A DNA stretch of 5,394 nt from Geobacter sp. (GTDB lineage Bacteria > Desulfobacterota > Desulfuromonadia > Geobacterales > DSM-12255): contig VEOV01000103.1 of assembly GCA_012026855.1 (NCBI GenBank), forward strand, positions 1 through 5,394, written 5' to 3'. Numbering within the stretch: position 1 is the first letter of the stretch; each line of letters starts with the position of its first letter. Below the pieces are notes generated by a model. The model did not search any database, was not told the DNA's origin, and saw only the letters and a program-made list of their open reading frames with translations. Positions 1-5,394 of the stretch are shown here, piece by piece. A program made the translations under genes and the position numbers.

Positions 1-409
1 CCTCACCGGCATGCTGGTTCGGCTCAACCGGCTGATCGCCCGCAACCGGCGTCAGGGTTACCATGAAAGGCTCCATCTGCCGATTCTGCTTCTGCTGGCC
101 AAGGGACTCGTAGCAGTAGCCGCCCGAATTGCCGCCGGCATGCCCGAACCGCGCCACGGCCTCCCGGTTACTGCTCCTGACGATACAAAACGGGGAGTCG
201 CCGCTCTCGCCGAAGATATCGCCGACAGAAACCTTGAACAACCTGGCGAGACTGGCGATCACCCCCAGGGGGGGCGCAACGGCCATCTCCTCAATCCCTG
301 CGAGCATTTCCTGAGAAATGCCTGCCTCTTTAGCCGCATCCTCAAGGGACAGCTGCTTCCTGAGTCTCATGTTTCTGATACGTATACCGATGCGTGTCTC
401 TTTTTTCAT
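1..409 (-). CDS. XRE-family HTH regulator with C-terminal cupin domain (3' end outside window)
   Basis: Cytoplasmic DNA-binding regulator; 136 codons are visible before the reading frame leaves the left edge, so the C-terminus is missing. Residues about 7-68 form an XRE/Cro-type helix-turn-helix: RIRNMRLRKQLSLEDAAKEA leads into GISQEMLAGIEE, then the PPLGVIASLARLFKVSVGDIF segment typical of this family. After a linker (SGDSPFCIVRSS) comes the start of a cupin sensor domain: GYCYESL, MEPFMVTL and, at the very edge, HAGE, which resembles the first cupin motif HxGEE. Family members usually run to about 180-190 residues and sense a small ligand or metal with the cupin; the ligand here is unknown. 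The start is chosen because AGGGAG sits 6 bases upstream. The gene is 91 bases downstream of tex but has its own AT-rich, promoter-like upstream region. The frame was translated by hand from the minus strand. Family call is firm; target genes cannot be told. Confidence 0.88.
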   Translation of the reverse strand, partial: MKKETRIGIRIRNMRLRKQLSLEDAAKEAGISQEMLAGIEEMAVAPPLGVIASLARLFKVSVGDIFGESGDSPFCIVRSSNREAVARFGHAGGNSGGYCYESLGQQKQNRQMEPFMVTLTPVAGDQPVEPNQHAGE

Positions 410-415
410 GGTTCG

Positions 416-421
416 CTCCCT
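416..421 (-). promoter_or_regulatory. Ribosome binding site of the HTH/cupin gene
   Basis: AGGGAG on the minus strand, 6 bases before the ATG at 407-409. It decides the start codon; the next in-frame ATG, codon 14, would cut into the first helix of the HTH domain. Confidence 0.7.
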
Positions 422-463
422 GTAAACAACAGTTAGTAGTTAAATAAACACTTATGGTTTACA
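421..463. repeat. Inverted repeat TGTAAAC / GTTTACA, possible operator
   Basis: TGTAAAC at 421-427 is matched by its exact reverse complement GTTTACA at 457-463, with 29 bases between them. A further TGTAAA at 485-490 forms a second inverted pair with TTTACA at 458-463 (21 bases between). One arm is between the candidate -35 and -10 and another abuts the ribosome binding site. XRE/cupin regulators often control themselves, so an autoregulatory operator is a reasonable inference, but short AT-rich repeats also arise by chance. Confidence 0.35.
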
Positions 464-473
464 TGTATGTCAA
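443..473 (-). promoter_or_regulatory. Candidate sigma-70 promoter of the HTH/cupin gene
   Basis: A perfect -35 hexamer TTGACA lies at 468-473 (minus strand). The best -10 is TTTATT at 443-448, four of six consensus bases, with a long 19-base spacer. The 428-500 stretch is markedly more AT-rich than the flanking genes. The -35 is convincing and the -10 weak, so the exact promoter is uncertain. The GTTTACA half-site at 457-463 lies inside the spacer, where a bound repressor would block RNA polymerase. Confidence 0.45.
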
Positions 474-500
474 AACAAATACGGTGTAAATATTAATGCA

Positions 501-2672
501 TCAGCTGACAAGCGCCTCTTTGATTGAGAGGGCGATCCGCTTGCGCTGGGCGTCGGCGGAGAGCACCTTGACCTGCACCAGCTGACCGACCTTGACCGCA
601 TCGTGGGGATTCTTGACAAAGCGGTTGGCCAGGTGGCTGACATGCACCAGCCCGTCCTGGTGGACACCGATATCAACAAAAGCGCCGAAAGCGGTGACAT
701 TGGTCACCACCCCCTGCAGCACCAGCCCCTCCTTCAGGTCGCCAATCTCCCGGATGTCATCCCGAAACGTGGCGGTCTCGAACTTCTGGCGCGGGTCGCG
801 CCCCGGTTTCTGCAGTTCGGCAATGATGTCCCTCAGGGTCGGAAGTCCTACTTGATCAGTCACATAGCGCTGCAGAATTATCTTCCCTGACAGGGCCGGA
901 TCAGCCACCAGCTGCTCCAGCTTCACGCCGAGATCAGCAGCCATGGTTTCCACCAGCTGGTAGCGTTCCGGGTGAACGGCGCTGCTGTCCAGCGGATGTT
1001 TGGCACCCCGGATGCGAAGGAAACCGGCTGCCTGCTCGAAAGCCTTGGCGCCGAATCTGGGCACCTTCAGCAGCGCCTTGCGGGTCAGGAAGGAGCCGTT
1101 TTCATCCCGATAAGCGACCATGGCTTTGGCCAGGGTTGGCCCGACTCCGGATACATAGGATAGCAGCGCCCAGGAGGCGGTGTTGAGATCGACACCCACA
1201 TAGTTGACGCACGACTCCACCACTTCGTCCAGACTCTTTTTCAGCATGGACTGGTTGACATCATGCTGGTACTGGCCGACACCGATACTCTTCGGGTCAA
1301 CCTTCACCAGCTCGGCCAGGGGGTCCTGGAGACGGCGGGCAATGGAGATGGCACCCCGCACCGTCAGGTCCAGATCGGGAAACTCCTCCCGGGCGATGTC
1401 CGAAGCGGAATAGACGCTGGCCCCGGCCTCGCTCACCATGACCACCGGCAGCTTCAGCCCAGCTTCCGTCAATGTCTCTTTGGCAAACAGTTCCATTTCC
1501 CGGCCGGCAGTGCCGTTGCCAATGGCAATCATCTCCACGGCATGTGCCGTCAACAGGCGCAGCAGCTCACCCTTTGACTGGCCAGCCTTGTTGCCGCCGG
1601 TGTGGGGGTAGATGGTGACATGCTCCAGAAACCTGCCGGTGGCATCAACGACAGCCAGTTTGGAACCGGTGCGCAGCCCGGGGTCGATCCCCAGTACCCG
1701 CTTGCCGCCGGCCGGCGGGGCCAGCAGCAGGTTGCGCAGGTTCTGGGCAAAAACCCTGATGGCCGCCTCATCTGCCAGATTTTTCGCTTCCAGCCGCAGC
1801 TCAACCTCGATGGAAGTAGCGATCAGCCGCTTGTAGGCATCTTGAGCCACCCCTTCCAGCAGGGGTTGGAAGATGCTCGGGCGCAAGATGATCCGGCTGC
1901 GCAGTCCGGCCAGGATCTCTTCCACCGGCGCCACCAGGGAGAGAAAGAGCACCTCCTCCTTTTCCCCCCGGCGCATGGCCAGCATCCGATGGGAAGGGAT
2001 AGTTTTCAGCTGCTCCTTGTAGTCGTAGTACATCTCGAACTTGGTGACCGTCTCTTTTTTGCTGCTGTCCACCCGTGAGCAGAACTCCCCCTGCTCCCAG
2101 GTCAGCCGCCTGACAAAGGCGCGGGCATCGGCATCGTCCGCCAACCGCTCCGCCAGGATATGCCCTGCCCCCTCCAGCGCGGCAGCAGCATCGGGCACCC
2201 CCAGCTCGGCATTGACAAATGGGGCTGCTGCTTCATCGGGCGTACCGCTGGTGATTTCCTGGGCGGCAATAATGTCGGCCAGCGGTTCCAGGCCACGCTC
2301 CCTGGCAATGGTCGCCTTGGTGCGCCGCTTCGGCTTGTAGGGGAGATAGAGGTCCTCCAGCTCGGTCTTGGAACGGGTCGCATCGATGCGGGCCTGCAGT
2401 TCGGGGGTAAGTTTACCCTGCTCGGCTATGGTTGCCAGAATGGTAACTTTGCGTTCGATCAGCTCGGTAAAGTAGACAGAGCGCTCCTCTATGGTACGGA
2501 TCGCCACCTCATCCAGCTCACCGGTCAACTCCTTGCGGTAGCGAGCGATAAAGGGGACTGTAGCCCCCTCCTTGAGAAGCGTCACGGTCTGGGCCACCTG
2601 CCAGGGCTGGAAACCGGTTTCGTCGATTATGTAGCGTAAAATGCTGCTCTGTTGTTCTGCTGTCAGTGCCAT
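501..2672 (-). CDS. tex: Tex, RNA-binding transcription accessory protein
   Basis: Cytoplasmic nucleic-acid-binding protein, 723 residues, related to Pseudomonas and Bordetella Tex, E. coli YhgF and eukaryotic Spt6. Tex is thought to act with RNA polymerase on transcript handling; its exact role is still poorly defined. Domains visible in order: helical Tex N-terminal region (about 5-320, with ATVPFIARYRKE at 37-48 and LYLPYKPKRRTKA at 108-120); YqgF/RuvX-like RNase H fold starting at GIDPGLRTGSK (328-338) and running to about 455; helix-hairpin-helix region (about 505-555, SYVSGVGPTLAKAMV then VPRFGAKAFEQAAGFLRI); S1 RNA-binding domain (about 648-718, GVVTNVTAFGAFVDIG and DGLVHVSHL). Length is near Bacillus YdcI and shorter than the 770-785 residues of E. 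coli and Pseudomonas proteins, because it stops soon after S1. AAAGGAA (2677-2683) just upstream supports the start. It lies downstream of ylqF, separated by a terminator. The gene is intact. Confidence 0.97.
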   Translation of the reverse strand: MALTAEQQSSILRYIIDETGFQPWQVAQTVTLLKEGATVPFIARYRKELTGELDEVAIRTIEERSVYFTELIERKVTILATIAEQGKLTPELQARIDATRSKTELEDLYLPYKPKRRTKATIARERGLEPLADIIAAQEITSGTPDEAAAPFVNAELGVPDAAAALEGAGHILAERLADDADARAFVRRLTWEQGEFCSRVDSSKKETVTKFEMYYDYKEQLKTIPSHRMLAMRRGEKEEVLFLSLVAPVEEILAGLRSRIILRPSIFQPLLEGVAQDAYKRLIATSIEVELRLEAKNLADEAAIRVFAQNLRNLLLAPPAGGKRVLGIDPGLRTGSKLAVVDATGRFLEHVTIYPHTGGNKAGQSKGELLRLLTAHAVEMIAIGNGTAGREMELFAKETLTEAGLKLPVVMVSEAGASVYSASDIAREEFPDLDLTVRGAISIARRLQDPLAELVKVDPKSIGVGQYQHDVNQSMLKKSLDEVVESCVNYVGVDLNTASWALLSYVSGVGPTLAKAMVAYRDENGSFLTRKALLKVPRFGAKAFEQAAGFLRIRGAKHPLDSSAVHPERYQLVETMAADLGVKLEQLVADPALSGKIILQRYVTDQVGLPTLRDIIAELQKPGRDPRQKFETATFRDDIREIGDLKEGLVLQGVVTNVTAFGAFVDIGVHQDGLVHVSHLANRFVKNPHDAVKVGQLVQVKVLSADAQRKRIALSIKEALVS

Positions 2673-2676
2673 GCAG

Positions 2677-2683
2677 TTCCTTT
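2677..2683 (-). promoter_or_regulatory. Ribosome binding site of tex
   Basis: AAAGGAA on the minus strand, 4 bases before the ATG at 2670-2672. It supports the MALTAEQQ start, which also matches where Tex proteins normally begin. Confidence 0.7.
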
Positions 2684-2697
2684 CAAGTAAGCTAAAT

Positions 2698-2735
2698 CCC
2701 TCTTCCCTTGTGGGAGAGGGCCAGGGAGAGGGGCG
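2698..2735. repeat. REP-like palindromic intergenic repeat
   Basis: CCCTCTTCCC (2698-2707), a TTGT loop and GGGAGAGGG (2712-2720) form a G/C-rich hairpin with one bulged T. It is followed by CCAGGGAGAGGGGCG, which repeats the purine-rich arm. This layout (CCCTCTCCC, short loop, GGGAGAGGG, then a second GAGGGG block) matches a palindromic repeat that I recognise as scattered between genes in many proteobacterial genomes; read in frame it gives PLPGPLPQGKR-like peptides. It sits between the ylqF terminator and the tex ribosome binding site. Only one copy is present here, so its repeated nature is recalled, not shown. Confidence 0.6.
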
Positions 2736-2743
2736 CCTTGTTT

Positions 2744-2780
2744 GACAAAAGAAATAGCTACCCCAATCAAGGGATAGCTA
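2744..2780 (-). terminator. Rho-independent terminator of ylqF
   Basis: On the minus strand TAGCTATCCC (2771-2780) pairs with GGGGTAGCTA (2755-2764), giving a 10-base-pair stem with a single G-U pair and a 6-base loop TTGATT. It is followed at once by TTTCTTTTG. It begins 31 bases after the ylqF stop codon. The plus-strand side has no T run, so it acts in the ylqF direction only. It should separate ylqF transcription from tex, at least in part. Confidence 0.82.
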
Positions 2781-2810
2781 AGAGTTAACCGTAAAAAGCG
2801 AAGCAGGCAG

Positions 2811-3665
2811 TTATTGCGCTGGCGTTTTCGCCGCAATGGACTCTGGCGTCTCCAGACTGATCCGGCCGAGCTTGCCAGAGCGCATCTCCCGCAGCAGCGC
2901 CTCGCCGGCCCGGTGATGATCCACCACCCCACCGCTGGCCAGCATCCCCAACCGGCGGCCGACAGCCTCAATCAGGTCGCTGGGAGTTGCCGGCAGCTCC
3001 TGCAGACCGTAGCGGGTCAGCAGCATTGCCGGGTAGTTCGTCATCAGGAACTCGGCGGCAAAGAGGCCAACAACCGTATAGTCCATGGCATTATCGCCGA
3101 TGGCGCCGCTGGCAGCCAGCCGGTAGGCGCCAAACTGGTCGCTCATGTCCGGCCAGAGCACCCCGGGGGTGTCTGCCAGTACCACGCCGTTGTGCAGGTC
3201 GATCATCTGGGTGGTGGTGGTCACCGCCGGTCGGTCACCAACTTTAGCCATGCTCTTGCCGGCCAGAGTATTGATCAGGGTAGATTTGCCCACATTGGGA
3301 ATTCCCACAACCATGACCCGCACCGGAAAGCCGGGCTTGCCCCGTTTCGGCGCCATGGTCTGGCAGAGCTTGATCAGCTGCTTGGTATCACTATGTTTTT
3401 TGGCCGACAGCGGCAGTGCCCGCACCCCTTCGGGCAGCTCCAGCTCCCTGATCCAGGCCTTGGTGACAGCCGGGTCAGCCAGATCATGCTTGTTGAGCAG
3501 TTTGATCCAGGGCTTGTTCCAGCGCATTGCCGCCAGCTTGTGATTGGCACTGGAGTATGGCAGGCGGGCATCAAGCACTTCAATCACCACGTCCACCTTC
3601 TTGATCAGGTCCTGGATCTGCTCCAGGGCCTTCCCCATATGTCCGGGGTACCATCTTATTTCCAT
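2811..3665 (-). CDS. ylqF: YlqF/RbgA, ribosome biogenesis GTPase
   Basis: Cytoplasmic GTPase of 284 residues that, in Bacillus, drives a late step of 50S ribosomal subunit assembly. It shows the circularly permuted order of GTPase motifs that defines the YlqF/YawG group: G4 NKHD (58-61), G5 SAK (87-89), G1/P-loop GIPNVGKS (121-128), G2 around RPAVTTTTQ (145-153), G3 DTPG (165-168). The N-terminus IRWYPGHMGKA carries the family histidine (H9) proposed to take part in GTP hydrolysis. Residues about 175-275 form the helical C-terminal domain that contacts rRNA in RbgA. The G2 motif has Ala146 where many homologues have Gly, a mild change. Length is normal for the family. AGGAAGAG at 3671-3678 supports the start. 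It stands between the PAS sensor gene and tex and ends in its own terminator, so it is probably monocistronic or nearly so. Confidence 0.97.
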   Translation of the reverse strand: MEIRWYPGHMGKALEQIQDLIKKVDVVIEVLDARLPYSSANHKLAAMRWNKPWIKLLNKHDLADPAVTKAWIRELELPEGVRALPLSAKKHSDTKQLIKLCQTMAPKRGKPGFPVRVMVVGIPNVGKSTLINTLAGKSMAKVGDRPAVTTTTQMIDLHNGVVLADTPGVLWPDMSDQFGAYRLAASGAIGDNAMDYTVVGLFAAEFLMTNYPAMLLTRYGLQELPATPSDLIEAVGRRLGMLASGGVVDHHRAGEALLREMRSGKLGRISLETPESIAAKTPAQ

Positions 3666-3670
3666 AGGGT

Positions 3671-3678
3671 CTCTTCCT
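3671..3678 (-). promoter_or_regulatory. Ribosome binding site of ylqF
   Basis: AGGAAGAG on the minus strand, 5 bases before the ATG at 3663-3665. It supports a start that gives the MEIRWYPGHMGKA N-terminus typical of the family. Confidence 0.7.
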
Positions 3679-3725
3679 GAAAAACTTCCGGGAGTTTGAA
3701 CAGCGTAGAATTTACGAGTCGGGCT

Positions 3726-3753
3726 TTTATACTACAATCCCTGCTGCTTGAAA
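3726..3753 (-). promoter_or_regulatory. Weak promoter candidate for ylqF
   Basis: TATAAA at 3726-3731 (minus strand) is a good -10 match and lies about 60 bases before the ylqF start. The only -35 at useful distance is TTTCAA at 3748-3753 with a 16-base spacer, three of six consensus bases. A promoter is expected in this 132-base gap, but this particular one is only a suggestion. Confidence 0.3.
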
Positions 3754-3764
3754 CAGCAGTTTTT
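3741..3764 (+). terminator. Hairpin plus T run on the plus strand, terminator-like
   Basis: CTGCTG (3741-3746) and CAGCAG (3754-3759) form a 6-base-pair stem with a 7-base loop, followed by five T (3760-3764) on the plus strand. In the plus direction it would be a short intrinsic terminator, yet no plus-strand gene is present. In the minus direction, the direction of the genes, it has a stem but no U run and lies 34 bases after the PAS gene stop. It may stop antisense transcripts, mark the 3' end of the sensor operon, or be chance. Confidence 0.35.
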
Positions 3765-3797
3765 ACGATCAAGCGATAAATGCAGAATTCCGCCGGA

Positions 3798-5051
3798 TCA
3801 CCATGGCACCTTGTTACTTTTGATATTTTCAATTTCTTCATAAACCTTGGCATAGCAATCGGGGCAGTAACCGTGACTGAAGAGCACATCGGCATGCTCG
3901 CTGATATAGGTCTCCAGCTGACTCCAGTACCCCTTGTCATCACGGATCTTCTTGCAGCCAGCACAGATGGGAATCAGGCCGCTGAGGGTTTTTACATTGG
4001 CAATTGCTTCCTGCAACTCTACAATCAGCTGTTCCCGCTCCCGTTCGGCCTGCTTGCGCCAGGTGATGTCACGATCGATGCCGCGATACCCCTTGAGAGT
4101 GCCATCCGCAGCAAAGAAAGGGACGCCGCTGCTTTCCAGGATGACCAGCCTGCCGTCTTTATGATGATGTAACGTTTCAATTGAAGTGAAAGGCTCAGGC
4201 TTGGCAGTAAATTTTTCAATAAGAGCGGTAACCCGCTCGGCCTCATCCTCATGCATGAATTCGAGAATGCTTTTACCGATCATCTCTTCAGGGGTCAGCC
4301 CCAGCATCTCGCGAACCCTGGGACTTGAGTAGACGTAAGTACCCTTCCCGTCAATGGCCCACACCCAGTCACACATTGTCTCCACCAGGGCACGAAACCG
4401 CTCCTCACTGGCGATGAGAGCAGCTTCTTGCTGCTTGCGGGTGATTATCTCCTGCTGCAGTTCCCTGTTGGTCTCATCCAGTGCAGCAGTCCGCTCCTGC
4501 ACTTTCAGTTCAAGCTCTGCATTGGCCTTGTGCAACTCCGCCTCCATCCGTTTGATGGCCCTGACCGGGAGGATGCGGAAAATGCCGTAAGTGGCTGCCC
4601 CGAATGGCAACACAACCAGAAAGATCATCCCGGTTTTATTGAGCGTCGGCCTCAGGGAACGGGTTATCTCTATCCTGCCGACGACGACACCTGAATCGTT
4701 GAGCGGGTAGGAACGAATGATAAGCGGCTGAGTGACCTGACCGGATGATATATTTGCTACAGTCTCATCTCTGTTATTCAGGATGCGCCGTTTTTCAATG
4801 CCGGCATCACGCAGCAGGTACGTTAGATACTCTTCCAGGCGGGTTTGACCGAATTGCCACAGATCCGGATTAACGCTGACCACCTGCTGGGTTATGCTGT
4901 TGGCAAGCAGCTCGACTTCAGACTCGACTTCACCGGCTGCATGGTTATAGGAGATGAAAAAATAGACGAGCGGATAAACTAGCACGAGCAAAACCGTGAC
5001 TATTCCCGCTAGCCAGGAGATGATCCCGGCTATGCTGCAGCTGTGCCTCAT
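3798..5051 (-). CDS. Membrane PAS sensor protein with C-terminal CxxC-CxxC module, no kinase domain
   Basis: Inner-membrane signalling protein of 417 residues. In order: transmembrane helix 1 (about 8-33); a periplasmic segment of about 105 residues with NPDLWQFGQTRLEEYL (61-76); transmembrane helix 2 (about 140-160); a cytoplasmic coiled coil (about 164-215, AELELKVQERTAALDETNRE); one PAS domain with PAC end (about 215-333, SEERFRALVETMCDWVW to GYRGIDRDIT); a second short helix (334-356); and a terminal module CAGCKKIRDDKGYW...SHGYCPDC, with Cys363, Cys366, Cys396 and Cys399 likely to bind a metal. There is no H-box, HATPase, GGDEF, EAL or methyl-accepting domain, and the stop codon follows directly, so this looks like the native end. 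I remember this tail on many deltaproteobacterial PAS and receiver proteins; its output is unknown. The gene is 13 bases downstream of a PstS-like binding protein gene and probably co-transcribed. TGAGGAGG 8 bases upstream supports the start. Confidence 0.9.
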   Translation of the reverse strand: MRHSCSIAGIISWLAGIVTVLLVLVYPLVYFFISYNHAAGEVESEVELLANSITQQVVSVNPDLWQFGQTRLEEYLTYLLRDAGIEKRRILNNRDETVANISSGQVTQPLIIRSYPLNDSGVVVGRIEITRSLRPTLNKTGMIFLVVLPFGAATYGIFRILPVRAIKRMEAELHKANAELELKVQERTAALDETNRELQQEIITRKQQEAALIASEERFRALVETMCDWVWAIDGKGTYVYSSPRVREMLGLTPEEMIGKSILEFMHEDEAERVTALIEKFTAKPEPFTSIETLHHHKDGRLVILESSGVPFFAADGTLKGYRGIDRDITWRKQAEREREQLIVELQEAIANVKTLSGLIPICAGCKKIRDDKGYWSQLETYISEHADVLFSHGYCPDCYAKVYEEIENIKSNKVPW

Positions 5052-5059
5052 GCTTTTGG

Positions 5060-5067
5060 CCTCCTCA
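5060..5067 (-). promoter_or_regulatory. Ribosome binding site of the PAS sensor, overlapping the upstream stop codon
   Basis: TGAGGAGG on the minus strand: its first three bases are the stop codon of the binding-protein gene and the rest is a strong Shine-Dalgarno, 8 bases before the ATG at 5049-5051. The arrangement favours coupled translation of the two genes. Confidence 0.75.
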
Positions 5068-5394
5068 GGATATTGGCAGGTTACCGGTCTGTCTCAGAAT
5101 TTTTCTCCCTTCAGAAGCCAGCATAAAATCGATAAATTGCTTGATCAATCCGGCAGGAGCTTCCTTGGTCACAAGATAAAGGAGCTCTGAAAAAGGATAT
5201 GATTTATCGGCAATGGTTTTCAAACTTGGAGTCACCCCATTGTAGGAGAGAATTTTCAGGGGTCTTTTTTCACTCTGAACCAGAGTCAAGGTTGAATAGC
5301 CAAGCGCACCTGAGACCCCTTCAACCGCATTGGCACAGTCCTGGGAGGTCAACGCAACCTGCATCCCCTTTTGCGCCAGTGCATTCTCCAGGGC
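5065..5394 (-). CDS. PstS-like periplasmic substrate-binding protein (5' part outside window)
   Basis: The last 109 residues of a type II periplasmic binding protein of the PstS/phosphate-binding-like group; the frame is open to the right edge, so the start, signal peptide and most ligand-binding residues are missing. Recognisable are the VSGALGYSTLTLV block (compare PGAIGY in PstS), the YNGVTPSLKTIADKSYPFSELLYLV segment (in PstS the equivalent is the YPLSR-LYLV stretch) and the C-terminal FIDFMLASEGRKILRQTGNLPI, where PstS proteins have a FxxFxLSxEGQxIxxxxGYVPI-like end. Members bind phosphate or similar oxyanions for an ABC transporter, but small versions also serve only as sensors. The next gene is a membrane sensor, not pstC, which points towards a signalling role. 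An internal Met at 5362-5364 is not the start. Substrate cannot be judged from this fragment. Confidence 0.83.
   Translation of the reverse strand, partial: ALENALAQKGMQVALTSQDCANAVEGVSGALGYSTLTLVQSEKRPLKILSYNGVTPSLKTIADKSYPFSELLYLVTKEAPAGLIKQFIDFMLASEGRKILRQTGNLPIS

Noticed and set aside
11..436. Plus-strand open frame of 141 codons at the left edge
   Set aside because: It is the antisense shadow of the HTH/cupin gene, whose minus-strand translation shows clear family motifs and a ribosome binding site.
1602..2078. Plus-strand open frames within tex (also 2160-2639)
   Set aside because: Antisense frames inside an intact, well-conserved gene; no motif or ribosome binding site was recognised.
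2663..2971. Minus-strand open frame of 102 codons across the ylqF 3' end and the ylqF-tex gap
   Set aside because: Out of frame with ylqF; its PLPGPLPQGKR part is translation of the palindromic repeat, a common source of false genes, and it runs through the terminator.
2814..3680. Plus-strand open frame of 288 codons opposite ylqF
   Set aside because: It mirrors almost the whole of ylqF, has no recognisable motif and a composition (rich in His, Gln, Gly and Arg) typical of an antisense frame of a GC-rich gene. The minus-strand gene has all the GTPase motifs.
3656..3964. Minus-strand open frame of 102 codons across the sensor-ylqF gap
   Set aside because: It starts inside the sensor gene in another frame and ends in the ylqF start region; no motif or good ribosome binding site.
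3798..5051. Reading the PAS protein as a histidine kinase cut short by a frameshift
   Set aside because: No H-box or ATPase remnant occurs in any frame after the PAS domain, and the Cys4 tail followed by a stop matches the natural end of similar proteins.
1..5394. CRISPR array, tRNA/rRNA gene, insertion sequence, integrase or defence genes
   Set aside because: No regularly spaced direct repeats, no tRNA-like cloverleaf, no transposase or nuclease motifs were seen in any of the gaps, which are all under 140 bases.

Overview
The window is a compact, high-GC chromosomal segment in which all five recognisable genes lie on the minus strand. In transcription order, from the right edge to the left, they are: the 3' end of a PstS-like periplasmic binding protein; a membrane-anchored PAS sensor with a four-cysteine C-terminal module; ylqF (rbgA), a ribosome-assembly GTPase; tex, an RNA-binding transcription accessory factor; and the first three-quarters or so of an XRE-type HTH/cupin regulator that runs off the left edge. 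The style suggests a Desulfuromonadales (Geobacter-like) bacterium. The main pointers are the PAS protein ending in the CKKIRDDKGYW module, which I remember mostly from that group, the PstS-like protein paired with a sensor, and a palindromic repeat of the CCCTCTCCC/GGGAGAGGG type. This taxonomic call is inferred by recall and was not searched.

Right part (3798-5394): the PstS-like gene and the PAS sensor gene form an obvious operon. The upstream stop codon (TGA, 5065-5067) is part of the Shine-Dalgarno of the sensor and only 13 bases separate the genes. The sensor has two membrane segments around a small periplasmic region, then a coiled coil, one PAS domain and a CxxC...CxxC tail. It has no histidine-kinase, GGDEF or EAL domain. 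The pair looks like a two-protein ligand-sensing unit with an uncharacterised output.

Middle part (2673-3797): ylqF has its own ribosome binding site. A clear Rho-independent terminator (2744-2780) follows it. Between that terminator and tex sits a REP-like palindromic repeat (2698-2735) that would fall in the tex leader. The 132-base gap upstream of ylqF holds a weak promoter candidate and a hairpin followed by five T on the plus strand.

Left part (1-2672): tex is complete with the standard Tex domain order. After a 91-base gap comes the HTH/cupin regulator. Its upstream region is AT-rich and carries a TTGACA -35 box and TGTAAAC/GTTTACA inverted repeats that could be an autoregulatory operator.

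No tRNA, rRNA, CRISPR array, insertion sequence or phage gene was seen, and no gene-free stretch exceeds 140 bases. Most of the window is ordinary housekeeping DNA; the unusual part is the binding-protein/PAS/Cys4 sensor pair.
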